Part shown: piece by piece, positions 36,571-50,400 of the stretch
Layout: each line of letters opens with the position of its first letter
Numbering within the stretch: the stretch's first letter is position 1
Source of the DNA: Syngnathus acus
Lineage: Eukaryota; Chordata; Actinopteri; Syngnathiformes; Syngnathidae
NCBI RefSeq assembly: GCF_901709675.1
Contig: NC_051093.1
Coordinates: 3,245,053 to 3,309,052, forward strand
Length of the DNA stretch: 64,000 nt
Direction: 5' to 3'
Made by a program: the position numbers and the translations under genes
Notes under the pieces: model-generated
Told to the model about the DNA's origin: nothing
The model's input: only the letters and a program-made list of their open reading frames with translations
Database searches by the model: none

Positions 36571-37985
36571 GGTGTACCCCTCACAATGTGCAGTGACAAC
36601 TTGACGCATTCTGATTGTCGTGTGGTCTGTGTAGAGGTTTCCTCCGACCACTAGAGGGCACCAGCTTTCAACGCTTTCAGATCAACAAAATGTTAACCTG
36701 AAGTATTTTACTAACCGTATCATACTAACCATTTTAATCGTGTATCCTACTTAAGCTTAGTCTTTGTACTTTGGAGCCTCACCACAAGACGGTATATACA
36801 TTTACTAAACAGCAGATACATTTTATATTATGGCAAAACAGATGTGAGCACTACAATGTTTAATTTCTTGTTGACATGATTGGAGGGATGAATATGAGTA
36901 AAAGATTTTTTTTACCACCAACTTTTGGAGCCTTGCTTTTTCATCAATTAATGAACGATGAATACATTTTACGTTATGCTTTGTTTTGCCGAAGCCATTT
37001 GGAGACTTTTTTTGCACATTCGAGCTAATGTGAAATGGCAGTTTATTTTTTTAACTCCAGTCCTGGAAAATCAAGGTCACCTGATGGCCACTTTAAAGGT
37101 CGCCTTCATCACAGCCTCTCGTCACCACGGAGACAAAATGCGGGCGCTGCTGCTTAAATGCAAGGCTTTGTATCGGCTGTCGGACGGCTGTGAATATTGA
37201 CGCAACGTGAAGGTCACCGTGATGAGTCCAAACAATCAGCTGTCATGGGAAACTTCCCAGAAGGAAATGGAGCTCAGCTCAGCTTACCCAGAGTGACTCA
37301 GCAAAAAACTTCTCACTGTTCAATTTGACTCTGATTCGACTCGGGAAAGTTACAAGATTGTTACGTATTGATACTATTGCCCCGATACTATTGCCCCGAT
37401 ACTAGCCAACTTGCATTGGAATCGCTGTTTCCGGTTTTATTTTCAAATTAAGAATGAAAGTATTGTGATGATGGCGGTAACGGTTGGACAGAAGACAATG
37501 ATGGTGGACGGACGGACGACGATGTATGGCGTCCTTACTTGCCCGAGGCTGATATCGCCAAAGGGAAGCGAATCGTCAACCTGCGGCATTGCGTTTCTGA
37601 GACAAACACGTGGAAATGTCGCTGAGCACATTGCTGACGTGCTGTTGGTTGTTTTTCGCCGGCGCCGCTCGTTAACATTCATATGTGTCGATGTGTCAAT
37701 GTCCCAAAACGTTGGCTTATTCACATTCATGTGTGATGTCACTCTAAAAAGACTTATTTCTTATCTTAGGTTATGTTCCTTAATGTTCTCCTTCCCAAGT
37801 AGTCATTGGTGGACGTTTATCGAATGAATTCCGTCCTGTAAAACAGTTGTAATCGTAAATATTAGGCGTGATGTGTCGTTAGCGTGGCGATTCCATGTCC
37901 TTGCTCATACATGTAATCATGATGACTGAGCCGCTATAAATTGGCCAAGCCGCGACATCGCCGAAAAGCAAACGGACGAGAAACC
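36571..37985. other. Sodium channel 3' region and gh1 upstream region
   Basis: No further gene is visible. A short duplication 'actattgccccgat' lies at 37374-37402. The last 100 bases before gh1 contain its TATA box and an AT-rich 'acatgtaatcatgatga' stretch (37907-37925) that resembles POU-factor sites, which would fit Pit-1 control of growth hormone. This last point is inference. Confidence 0.4.
37935..37940 (+). promoter_or_regulatory. gh1 TATA box
   Basis: TATAAA 51 bases upstream of the gh1 ATG, leaving room for a short 5' UTR as in other growth hormone genes. Confidence 0.8.
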
Positions 37986-39095
37986 ATGGACAAAGGTATG
38001 ACGGCCTCTCAAGTTCAACCTTTCCCCTCGTAATTCTCTTGCAATTCCAATTTCTTTTACTTTTCAGTTGTTCTCTTCCTGTCGCTCGTGATGCTGGCCG
38101 CCGTCTCCTCCCAGCCGATGACGGACAGCCAGCGAGTGTTCGCCATCGCCGTGAGTCGAGTGCAACACCTCCACCTGCTCGCCCAGAGACTCTTTTCGGA
38201 CTTTGTGAGTGTCGCTGACGCCGGCTAGTGTTAAGCCGCCATTTTGTCTGTTCCTGTTTGAATGTGTTTTGGGTTTTTTTTCCGTAGGAGGGTTCCCTGC
38301 AAATGGAAGATCAGCGTCAGCTCAACAAAATCTTCCTGCAGGATTTCTGCAACTCCGATTACATCATCAGTCCCCTCGACAAGCACGAAACGCAACGAAG
38401 CTCGGTCATTGAGCAAAAGTCTTATCTCAAGCCTCTTTCACAAGCTCTTCAATCCTTTTCACCAATTTTATGAATTCACTCTGCAACTTGGACCAGACGT
38501 CCAAATTTGTCTGGACACATCTTGTTGTTGAACAAATGAAAATAACTGATTGTATTGGGTCTAGGTTCTGAAGCTGTTGTCCATCTCCTATCGTCTGGTG
38601 GAATCGTGGGAATTTCCCAGCCAATCCCTCTCTGGCGGTTCTGCTCCAAGAAATCAGGTTTCTTCAAAACTGTCTGAGCTGAAGATAGGAATCCTCATGC
38701 TGATTCGGGTGAAAACACACACACACACACGTACACACGCACACACACACGCACGTTAGCAAGTGTGGTCTTCAGGGAGGACAATCTTGAAAGGAATTGG
38801 CTTTTCGTTCAGGACAATCAGGAAGGAGCTGAGATGTTTTCTGACAGCTCCGCCCTCCAACTGGCGCCCTACGGGAACTATTATGAAAGTGTGACGGATG
38901 ACGAGTCCTTGGGACGAATGTATGAACTGCTGGCGTGCTTCAAGAAGGACATGCACAAGGTCTGTCCACAAATGAGTGTGTTTGGGTCTTTGTAAGAATG
39001 ACATGAACAATTTTATATTTGTATATCTGCAGGTGGAGACGTACCTGACAGTTGCCAAATGTCGACTCTCACCAGAGGCCAACTGTACTCTGTAG
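37986..39095 (+). CDS. gh1: Growth hormone
   Basis: Secreted pituitary somatotropin, a four-helix cytokine acting through the growth hormone receptor. Six exons: 37986-37995, 38068-38204, 38288-38404, 38565-38708, 38813-38959, 39033-39095, giving 205 residues. A signal peptide ([18 protein letters not shown]) precedes mature [20 protein letters not shown]. Helices and the four cysteines ([36 protein letters not shown]) are conserved, with a C-terminal N-C-T glycosylation site. The first coding exon contributes only 10 bases, as usual in this family. The sixth exon results from the extra intron seen in acanthopterygian fish, a clue to the host lineage. AATAAA is at 39170. Location next to the SCN4A-type channel matches human 17q23. 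Confidence 0.97.
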
Positions 39096-39169
39096 ACCTG
39101 CCTTCTCTCAGTTAGCATCTTGTTGGCCCGTATTGTCAATTTGACATGCAACTCAAGTCATGCAGTGAA

Positions 39170-39175
39170 ATAAAA
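39170..39175 (+). promoter_or_regulatory. gh1 polyadenylation signal AATAAA
   Basis: AATAAA 75 bases after the gh1 stop, followed by a GT-rich stretch (agtgtttgtgctcttg). Confidence 0.8.
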
Positions 39176-39592
39176 GTGTTTGTGCTCTTGCAGTTTGTTG
39201 TGAATTTATGAAAACCCTAAAAAGGTCATCTATGAGAGCTCTGATGCTTACTGTTAGCCATAGTATGAAAAAAATTGATTGTTCATAATGTTAAATGGTT
39301 GGGTTGTTTTTATTTGTTGTTTCATTGAACAAAAATCGACTACTGTGGTCAAATACCACTGAGGACAAAAACACTACGCGCATCGTTCCGATTTACAACC
39401 TCGGTGAGGGTCGTTCTCCCTGCAGCCACTAGAGGACGCCAACAACTTCCGTTGCTTTGCACCACTTCCGGTCTGCTCTCCGCTCGTGTTCGGCATTCTT
39501 CGGCTGAGTTCGGCCGCTAACGGTCGGAATGTTCAAATCCTGCCGCAGACGGAGGTGAAGAAGAAAGAAACGGCTGGAAAGACAGCGACGGA

Positions 39593-42500
39593 ATGACGGT
39601 GCTGCAGGAGCCCGTCCAGGTAAGAACAAAAGCCCCCTTTGGTTACACTGTCCGGCCGAACGGACGGGTGGAGGACGCTCATTCGCTCGCTCGAGGCCTG
39701 CCGCTGGTCTTCCGCGTCCCGGCGGCCTCAGCTGCCCCTCCATTCCGCCCGAGGGTGTGCGTTTTCGGGCCGCACGGGGACAGGCCTCCCGTCTCAACAA
39801 CGACTGCGAGGAGCCGCTTGCTTCTCTTGCAAGCCGTTTGCCCCCCCCCCGCATTTGCACCTAAAGCAAGTGTCACGAAGGTCAAGCGCCAATGTTAACT
39901 GCGAGACTTGCAAATGTTTTACGGCTGGAGGAACAGAGTTGACGAAAGACTGCGAGGAAAGGGAGAACAGGACAAGTCCGTCGAATTGACGTTCACGTTG
40001 CCGGGGAACAAATGAGGCCAGAGCGAGGAAAAATAAGTGTGTATTTACTGCTCGCAAATGTTTAATTTGACACCGAGACGAGTCGCTAACGCGGCTGCTG
40101 TGCTAGCTGTTGTCGTCGCAGCTAACGCGTCGAAAAGCATTTCTGCGGGCTCGCTTGCTCAAATGCTTTGCAAGTGTTGATGACAGTTGTACAGTTTGTC
40201 TTTCAGTGTATATTCTGTGTGGAAGAAATTTAAAATGGCCTCTTGATGCCTAGCATCAGAGCTAGCAGCTGCTTAGCTTCCGTGTCCGAATTAGGGAGAA
40301 CTTGGTTACATTTGTTATATTTCTTTCAAGTCTGCTTGAACTGAAACATGACGTGGATTGTGAACAAATATGTTCACGCTCAACATGATCACCGTATGCT
40401 GCCTTTGTTAGACGATGTTGATGGGTTTCCTAAGTGGCATCTTTCCATCCATTATCTGAGCCGCCTTCCATCATGGTATATTGGTTGCTGAATGTGTTAG
40501 CAACAGTGCTGTCATTCCACGTGATGACATCACTCTTGTCGCATGCTTGTTTGATTCTGCTCCAATGAACGTGTGTGTGTGTGTGTGTCCAGGCTGCAGT
40601 GTGGCAAGCACTCAACCACTACGCCTACCTGGATGCCGTGTTCCTTGCCGAGAGATTGTACGCTGAAGGTAACGTTTGTGCGTGACACCGGCTTGGGTAA
40701 TCAATTGTGTGTGAGCGACACTGAGCCCATGTCCTTTGTGACCTGTCAGTGAGGTCGGAGGAGGCGCTATACCTTTTGGCGACATGCTACTATCGATCGG
40801 GGAAGCCTTACAAGGCGTACCGACTGCTGAAGGCTCACAGTTCGTCCACGCCGCAGGTGCGCTTCCTGTTGGCCAAGTGCTGCGTGGAGCTCAGCAAGTA
40901 AGTAACGCAAAGCGAGGAGTCAAGTCAAAGTGGGACCGGACGTGATGCCATTTTTGCTGGCGTGCCAGATTGGCGGAAGGCGAGCAGGTTCTCATCGGCG
41001 GCGTGCTCAACAAACAGAAGACTCAAGATGACCTGGTCACGGAGTTTGGCGACTCGGCGTCCTTCACGCTCTCGCTGCTGGGACATATTTACTGGTGAGG
41101 TGACCCCGTGACCTCGCTTGGCCTCGGCTGCCTGTCTGTCTCACCTGCCCGTCCGTCTGTCTGAGCAGCAAGACGGATCGTGCCGCTAAAGGTGCAGAGT
41201 GCTTCCAGAGAAGCTTGTCGCTCAACCCGTTCCTGTGGTCGCCTTTCCAGAACCTTTGTCTCCTAGGTAACGCCTTCCCACCCGACGCAAACGCAGAATT
41301 TTCTTGAACTTTTGCACCCCTGTAACATTGTACTTTTCCTGCTGTGGGTTTGGACTGTCTCAGGAGACAAAGCGGATGCGGATCAGGTCTTCAGATTGTC
41401 CTCTTTGCAGCATTGCCCAGTAGCCTCAGTCCCGACTTCTGTGAGCTCAGCACAGAACTCCTCGCATCGGCTGGAAACTGCTTTCATGGAGACGCCGCAG
41501 CACACACTGGTACTTTTTTCTTTTCTTTCAAAATGTTTCTCTCTCTCTCTCTCTCTCTGTTTCTTTTTTTGTTTTGCAAGCCGCTTTGGAAAGGCGTCAA
41601 CGTCGTTGTTGTTCCCTCTGCTTCTTCAGGAGCTAAATCGTTTGAATTTAGAATCGTCAAGCGGGAAGCAGTCATCTGATATGTCGATCTCCTACATCGA
41701 CTCGTCCCTCATCTCGCCAGAGACGGGCTCCCTGTTGGGAAATCCCGTCTCCCTCGGGTCAGCCGGCTCCTTGTTGGCCAAACAGAACAAGCCCAAGAGT
41801 GGGCGGAGCTTACTGGGAGGACCCACTGCGCTCAGCCCGCTCACACCCAGGTGAGTGCCTGCGCACTGTATGTCCCTTCTTCCCTCATGCTGACTGTGCT
41901 TCTTTGGCTAGCTTTGGCATCTTGCCACTGGAGCCCAGCCCGGGCGACCCAACATACTTGCAGAACTATTCGACCAGCATGGAAACCCAATCCACAGCCT
42001 CCAGCAAGAAGGTAGCGAACCTCGATTGACGCTGTCTTCCAGATGCCTCCAGGTCAGACATGTGAGAGAATTTCTTGTGCTCTGTCAGACTGTGTCCAGG
42101 ATGAGCCAGTCCAAGTCGGTCTTCAGTCAGAGCGGGAACAGTCGAGATGTTCTCCCCATCCCCTTCAACCCGTCGCAGACCTCGGCCCCCCACACCAGGT
42201 AGCCGCTGTTGCGCCTGTTTGTCGTATCCCACCGGCTAATGTCCTCTTGCCCCTTGCGTGGCAGCGGTTCCCCTCAAGTGCTCAGTCCCAGCATGTCGGC
42301 TCCTCCCAACATTCAACCCAGAAGAAGCTCCCGACTCTTCACCAGCGCCAGCTCCACTGCCAAGGTATCACGCACTTGGACACCTTCTTTCCGAAATTCG
42401 GGGATAACGAACGAGCTTCTGAAGACAGACGGTGACTCTGCTCCTGCAGGAGAACAGCAAGAAGTTAAAGATGAAGTTCCCCACCAAGATTCCCAACAGG

Positions 42501-44453
42501 AAAACCAAATGTAAATCCACCAAGACGGCAAACAGCGGCAACTTGAACGAGAGCCTGGACATCCTCCGCCTGGATCCGGGTCTGAGTCTGTCTGAGGCCA
42601 AGGTGCCGCAGCACCAGAGAGCCACCGCAGGTAACATTCGCTCAAATACGCTGGCGTTGTCACTTGGCGGCGCGCTCAAGCGAATCGGTTTGCCACCGCA
42701 TCTCCAGACGGCGTGCTGGCCTTGCTCCGGGAGCTGGGGCGCGGCTACCAGGCGCTGTGCTCGTACAACTGTCGAGAAGCCATCGCCATCCTCACCTCCC
42801 TCCCGCCGCAGCACTACAACACGGGCTGGGTCCTCACACACATCGGCCGGGCCTACTTCGAGCTGGCCGAGTACACGCAGGTGAGAAGCGCCCCGTGGCG
42901 CATCCGCAAAATCTTAAATCAGATAAACGAAATTGCCGCCGTGTTGACGTGAGCGCCCCCTTGCTGTGTGCCTAGGCGGAGCGTCTGTTCAGCGAAGTGC
43001 GCAGGATGGAGTCATACAGGGTGGAGGGCATGGAGATCTACTCCACCACCTTGTGGCACTTGCAGAAGGACGTCGCCCTGTCGGCTTTGTCCAAAGACCT
43101 GACGGACATGGACAAGAACTGCCCCGAGGTCTCGCTCGTCTCCTCATCCCTCGGACGGCCGCGCCGGGAGTGTCCTCACTGGGTCTCTTGTGTCCTCGCA
43201 GGCCTGGTGTGTGGCGGGAAACTGTTTCAGCCTGCAGAGGGAGCACGACATTGCCATTAAGTTCTTTCAGAGAGCCATCCAGGTGAGCTCCTGTCACCGC
43301 GGTTACGGTCGGAGTCCACGGCCGACCTGACGTCACTCACAAAGCAGAGTTTGGTCGATATAAACTGTTCAAGTGGTTAAAGGAACCGTGCGGTGTTTCC
43401 CGTTCAGGTGGATCCCAGCTTCGCGTACGCCTACACGCTGCTGGGCCACGAGTTTGTCGTGACGGAGGAGCTGGAGCGAGCGCTGGCTTGTTTCCGCAAC
43501 GCCATCCGAGTCAGCAACAGACACTACAACGCATGGTAATGTGAAGGAGGGCGCAGAGAACGTCGCGCTGCCGATAACCTAGCGCAAAACGTCTCGTGAC
43601 GCCGCAGGTACGGTCTGGGGATGATCTACTTCAAGCAGGAGAAGTTCAACTTGGCGGAAATCCACTTCCGGAAAGCACTCAGCATTAATCCTCAGAGCTC
43701 CGTGCTGCTCTGCCACGTGGGAGTGGTACGTCGGCTGCCCCCGCCAAAGAGTGCCCAAGCGGGCGCCCGTCTCGCTGCGTCCAAAATAATAAAGGAACTA
43801 TTGCAGGTGCAGCACGCCCTGAAGAAGTCCGACGCGGCTCTAGAGACGTTGAACAAAGCGATCGGGATCGACCCGAAGAATCCTCTCTGCAAGTTCCACC
43901 GAGCGTCCATCCTCTTTGCCAACGACAAGTACAAGGTAGCGCGTTTCAGCCAGACGACTTCAACTAAAATCATTGCGAACCAAAGATCTAAGAGCACTTT
44001 GTGTGTTGGGTTGTGTGCATGCAGGCAGCCCTTCAAGAGCTGGAGGAGTTGAAGCAGATAGTTCCCAAAGAGTCGCTGGTTTATTTTCTCATCGGCAAGG
44101 TAAGGCTGCACACGTTGCAGTCCACCGTGAGGAGCGTTTCGTGTTTTCATTTGTGCGTTTGCGTCCTTCAGGTGTACAAGAAACTGGGTCAGACTCACCT
44201 GGCACTCATGAACTTCAGCTGGGCCATGGATCTGGACCCCAAAGGCGCAAACAACCAGATCAAAGAAGCCATCGATAAAAGATACTTGCCCGAGGATGAA
44301 GGTACGCGCCCGTGGGATGTATGACATCGTCTTCATCATCATCATCACGCTTGTCTTTCAGCCGCGGTGGAGGCAGACGACAGTCAGGACAGCAGCGTCA
44401 TGACGGACGCCGACGACTCGCTGCTTCACACGGCCGAAAGTGACGTCCTTTAA
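39593..44453 (+). CDS. cdc27: CDC27 / APC3, TPR subunit of the anaphase-promoting complex
   Basis: CDC27 is a TPR scaffold of the APC/C ubiquitin ligase, where it receives the IR tails of CDC20 and CDH1. Twenty exons from 39593-39619 and 40593-40668 through 44172-44301 and 44362-44453 give 803 residues (human 824). The N-terminus MTVLQEPVQAAVWQALNHYA is typical. N-terminal TPRs are followed by a long disordered serine-rich linker (GRSLLGGPTALSPLTP, RRSSRLFTSASSTAKENSKK). The C-terminal TPR array (42708-44301) is nearly invariant: HYNTGWVLTHIGRAYFELAE, YAYTLLGHEFVLTE-like, YGLGMIYFKQEKFNLAEIHF, CKFHRASILFANDKYK, VYKKLGQTHLALMNFSWAMD. The stop follows ESDVL. Intron 1 (39620-40592) is the only long one. 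AATAAA lies at 44614. Confidence 0.96.
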
Positions 44454-47400
44454 CCCTGCCGCGTTCTCCCGTGAATCCGTTCTTATGTTGCGATTGGTTG
44501 AAGCAGACTGTGCTGCTGTTGGGCTCCCCCCCCCCTTTGTCGTTCAACACAATCTCTGATACAAGAGGTGTTTTTTTTTTATGTTCTTTTTATCATAGTT
44601 ATGGAAATTAATCAATAAATGTTTCATCCAAAAGTCACTGGGACCGCTTCTTTTTTGAACACTTCAAGTCAAACGTGCACATGGGACTAAGTTTGGTTTG
44701 GCTCGGTCACCACAAATAAAATAATTGCTGTGGCACATTTTCAGTGGAGCTGGTGGAGCTTGTGATACATTTTGCTTGTGAAATGCAGGTACTAATTTTG
44801 TCCACTTGGGGTTCCCATCGTCACATTCTAATCTCTAGTCTAGCAGTCTAAAACAGTTGATTCCTTCCGAATATATTCGTACCGCGTTTGATCCAGAAAC
44901 AAATTTGCGATTGCATGTGTCACGGCCTCAATGTTTATTTGAATAAAATGTAAATAAACTTGTCTATTTATTTAAGACAAAATGGTGGGTGAAAGGAGAG
45001 CAATTGACAAGACAACATACGGCTCTTACGCTAAAGTTCTAAGTCAGCAAGATTTAAATGATTTAATTGCATTGGCATGGGAAAACTCTTATTTTGAAAC
45101 CCATAGAACCTTTTCCGTCATCTTCAAGGTGCGCGAGCCTAAAGGGAGCGAAACGTTACTTTGCAGGCAGTTTGGATGGGAATTGTTTTGTTTGGAACAA
45201 TTTCAAACGTCATTTTGCAGGCAGTTCGGATGGGAACTGTTTTGTTTGGAATAATTTCAAACAATATCACCATGCGTAGCTATTGTGTGTAGTCCCAAAT
45301 CAGAGTAGAAAGTGTTTTGTGTTTTTTTTCTCAAATCCTAAAGGAAACAGGCCATTTCAAAAACTGGAGGAGCCAGTGTCCACATTAACTACAAAGACTG
45401 GGTTGAGGACAAAAACGCTTTGGCAGTGCGTCTTTTATAGCTATCATCGTGGCCATTTGGTTTAACTTCTGGCTTGGAATGTGAATCGTGAAATAATGAC
45501 AAGGTTGTTTGTTCTCTGAAACGAGCAACCGGATATTTACTCAAAATATGTAGTGACATCAACTCAGGGAAGAGGGAGACAAAGTCCAAAATGTTTTCAA
45601 AAACAAAAGGTTCAGCCGTTCTCAAAATCCACAACAACAACAAATCACAATAAAATATTACATTCAAAAATTACAACAAAAATCCACACCAAAAAATCTC
45701 AACAAAAAAGGATTAAGTTTAGGTGTGGGCTGGCCTTAAAATAAAATCCCATATTTTCTTTCCCAAAAATCCCATTTCTGTAATTAACATTTTTTTCCCC
45801 ACCCAATATGGAAAGAAGAGACTCTTGATAGGTTTTATGTTTTTTTTCCTTCTGAATGTCGGTGGTCCGATGTAATAAACGGTAGGCTGACGGTTAGTCA
45901 TTTGTTGTTTTCAAAACATCCTCAACATCAAAAGTTTGAATTAGATGTGGCTTTCTCATTACTCGTTGTCAATGTCACAAAGCAGATGTTTTTCTTTGGG
46001 GTGAGTGAATAGAACATCACAAGTGTTTTGTTTAGCATGCAGGCTCTTGCCACAGTTGTCTTGTTAGAGACATGCCACGTGATTCAAGTAGCATGCAAAT
46101 GCTTGGCCCTTTTTCTACACGTGCTCGTCCAATTATGACTTTGATTGTTTATTTCTTTTCCTTCCACTGGTCTTCCTGGTTTCAATTAGGAGATTGTTTT
46201 GCTCAGGCGTACAGATGATCTTCTTTTAGGAAACTGAAAAGTCACGGCTTCGTTGAACGCTATAATCGAGTATTGAGCATACTTCTCAGTCGTTGTGCAT
46301 TTTCACAGCAATTATCTTAACACGTTTTGCGTATTTGAAAAACAATCTCTGAATTTGTTTGCTCGGATCTTTCCAAATTTCCATCTTGACATCAGCGGAT
46401 GGATGCCAGATGCTCAACGTAGGTTGAGGAAGACATTGGATGTATATTAGCAACGAAGGCGCATTTTGAGCACGGCTCAAGATGCTCCCTTTGCCACTTT
46501 TGGCCCTTTTTTGGAGAAGTCTCGACTCAGGGAGAGTGGCTTGACACGCGGATGTCAAGAGCAAGGATCCCCAAAATGAATTTGGAACATGTGCCAGGCT
46601 GTCGCACGTGGACGCAAACACACATGGCAGACAACACTTGACCAAGCAGACTTGAAGCTTTGATGAGACGTTTATGTGCAATGTTTTCTAGTGGCTTGTT
46701 CGGTGATTGAAAGAAAAATATATGGAAGGCGTCTTTGAGGAGTATCAATCAGTGCCATTTGAATGTTTATCATTTATTTTTGGAAGAATGGCAATCACAC
46801 ACAGGACGTTGGCTGAATGTTAAAGCAGCCCAGTGTGAGGAGGAAAAAAAAGGGTTAGCAATTTCAGTTATTACTTGTATTTTACTTGCCATGTTTTGTG
46901 TCTCTCATCTGCTTTGGTTTACTTACGTAGTCAAACTAGCATTAGCGTTAGCCGCAGTTTTGCTCAGAAGGCAGTCACTGGAAAAAGTAGTCAAGCTAGC
47001 ATTAGCCGCAGTTTTGCTCAGAAGGCCTTCACTGGAAAAAGTAGTCAAATAAAATAGTTGGAGGAAGCTCGCTGAAGAAATCAAAGTAACTTTATTATAA
47101 TCAGAGTTTGGTTGTTATCTGGAATGGACAAATTCCAGAAGCGTTAGCATTTGTGTCTTTGAGTGATTTCAGCTTCCCTAAGTGAGTTGTTTTCACACCG
47201 GCAAGATGTTAAGGGCTTGCAAATGAATAGCCTGCAGCAAAAGAAGGTCATGGCAGGGATTCATCTGTTGCTTGGTTATTGACACCAGCTCAATAGGGCA
47301 GCCCGAGCCCGGCCAGGTGTGCCGGTGTGAGAAGAAGAACGAGGGACAATCGGGTTTCATCACTGAAGTCGTTCCAAAGTACGGCAAAAGTGGCGATTAG

Positions 47401-50400
47401 GAAAGATGAGGGTCGAGATGCCGAAAAGTCCGTAAGAAGGCTCCCTCGGGAACATATTCTGCTCTTGGCATGTGATGAAATACTTTGCGTGTGTTTTGCG
47501 TTTTGGCTTTTAAAAGTCTATCCATAGTTAATAATACCTCGCCCGCACGTGGATGACAAATTTCCACTCTGATTTCTGACCTGATTGGACTTGTATAGTC
47601 TTTTCTTTTCATCTGGATGAAATGTTGCCTTTTTCCCCTCTGAGTGAAAATTCATTTTCCATTTTGAGCCGTATGGTTAATTTATGACGAGGAATTTCAA
47701 ATTGAATCAAGCGTCGGAGCACCTACAGCTTCTGTGATTGATCGTACACACGTGCCCGAGTGACTATGTCATGTGACACGGCTGTACTTTTTGTTCGGTG
47801 ACTCTCTGAGCTAGTGACATGACCTACCTGCGCAGCAAATGTGTATATTGAGCCTCGGTGTTCACGTGCGAATGTTCCCGCGCTCTTGATTGAGCCTGAT
47901 TAACGAGTTCAGTAGTATTAGTATGTCAGTGAGAGCAGCCGGCTCACGTGTCCTCTCGCCGTGTTTGTCATCTTAGCCTCAGATCGAACGTTAAAGAATC
48001 ACTAATGAGAATTTTGCTGCCGCCGGTGTCCAGGTTCAGCCCCCGTCTTTGGAAGATAATGACGTAATGGGGAGAATTATGATCATTATAAACCGATAAG
48101 CTTCTTAACGAGAGGAGATGACGTGATGTTTGTACTGGTTTTCCTCGTCTGTTCTTTTGCCCGGTAGCCTACGCAAAATTGCTCATCGCAGGTCATAAAT
48201 GGTGGCCCTCAAGGTTAAGATGAATATCCTCTTTTATTTGTCGCTGTCATGTGAGCGTTAGCGCTAACGCGTTAGCGTCATCGTTACATAAGAAAGACCC
48301 CAATTAAGTTTGTAAATGCCAGCAATCTTGGAGCAGCTACCTACGGGAAGGTTCGACAGAAAGTACTGACCTTTGGGAAGATATGATGAATGTGGCACAA
48401 TATATGACGCTAACTTCAGAAATAATAGGAATGATGTCCGGAACTGATGATTTGCGCACGGCGGATTACGTGGAGACAGTAAAGTTATTGATGTCGCCAT
48501 AGCTGATCCATGGGAACATCTTGTACGAAAATAAATTTGAGAAATTCCTTGTGGTTTTGCATGCATGGCCATTAAAGATGATTCTGATTGTGATCTAAAG
48601 AAAGAAAAAGTCTTGAGTGCCAGAGAAAACAATCCCTGGCCACCAGACAGACACGCACGTGACAATCCCAATTATCAAGTGGTGCTTTCATTCCCGTTGC
48701 TATTTCACTTGGCGCTGAGGTGTGGAAAGGTCTTAAGAGGGTAATTTGTTGAAACTTGAAAAGCTTTTCATTTCTTCACTGATTCATTTTGTATCTCAGG
48801 AAGTGAGGAAAAACAACAGCTTCCCTACACGTGAGCTATGAACATTTTTTTCTTTAGCATCATCACGACCTCCAAGCTGGTCATTGGTCTCTATTACAAT
48901 ATGTCAGTGAGTTAATGTCATGTAGTTTTTTTTTTTTTCCATCATGGGCTATTCATGATTTCAAATCTCATTAGGCCCATTTGACATTAACCAATTTGAC
49001 ACGAAGCATTTTGACACGAAGCAGATTGCAATTGCGAGGATAAACAGTTGCCGGGCGGCAGAAATTGTGAGTCAGTGCGAGTGTGCTCGATCGTTCGGCA
49101 CGTGTCCACATGTGTGAGCTGGAGATCACGACGTCAGCTGTTGGTTACAACGTCGCTTTCAAGTATTCAAGCACCTCACCACAATGGAAGGAAAGGAGCC
49201 CACGCTAGCTTGGCGGTTAATGTGCGCTCACTCGCCAAGTTAAGCGTAAGAAAAGCAAGATTAACTTCAACTTTATTTAGCTTGTTTACTTTATATAATA
49301 TTAACCTTGATAGCGAGCACGCCGGTCCGCATATAGCAAATATTAGCGTAGCATTGACGGCCATTTTCTCACAGGCCGCCGCATTCCTTATGATGACATG
49401 AATCTTCCACAGTAGCGAAGCAGTTCGCTCCAGTTGGCCCGTGCGAAATTGCTCACCCCCTCCAATGACCATACTAAGGGACACGACTGCTGTACAAGAA
49501 GTACCGATGATGATATCAGAAGCCTAAACAAGCACGATGGCTAATTGTCGGGTCATGTGAAAGCCAGTAAGAAGAATTTGAGGGCCCTGTTAAAATGTGA
49601 GTCGTGCGTTCAACGCAATGACATGAGCTAGCTTAATAAATTGGACTAGCAGTTGTTTCCCGTATTATATGGAATCCATTTTGATTTTGAATAGCAAGTG
49701 CTGCTCTACGTTGTAATAACAAATAAGTTCTAAAACTAAGCAGCCTTCTTGTGTCTGTTATCCAGCCGTGTTTTTCTCTTGCTGGCACTGAAGCTTTGAT
49801 TTTCCACATTCTATTACAATTTCAAGCAGTTGATGTGCTGTGCAGTTTGCTCCGTTTGCGTCAATGTTCCAAGGATTCCACCAACGACTCTTCCATTTCT
49901 TGTCAATTGTGTGAAGAAAACCCCCTCAAACTGAGTTGTATTTGTTCTGACATTGTGGGAAAAATTTATTTCCGTTAAGAGTGTCCAATGCAGGCATGGC
50001 AGGGGTTGTTTATAGTTTACTATTGTATGTTAGCATTAAGCTAGCAGAGGTTGTGGCTGTTGTAATAAACATAATTCTCTTTGTTTTAAATTCGACAGTA
50101 ACCTTCAGCCAAGGGTGGTACTAAGCATCCTAAAACCTGTTTTTGAGATTATTATTGTTATTATTATTGTCAGATTGAAATCAGCAACACTACCTGTTCT
50201 CTAGAAGAAATTTTTCAATTCTGGACCACCTGCCACTTGTTCATTTGCACATAAATGGAATGAGCCATCTGTCAAAGATGGACAAAGATATCCATCTAAA
50301 TGAAGGCGTAGGCAGAACAGATAGATCATTGTTCACGATATTATTCATCTTTATATATTTGTGTTCGGGGATTAAAAAAGATGAGAGCTGACGGTGCAGT

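Noticed and set aside
44982-45254. 90-residue frame downstream of cdc27
   Set aside because: It spans a small 54-bp tandem duplication, has no recognised domain and no splice context.
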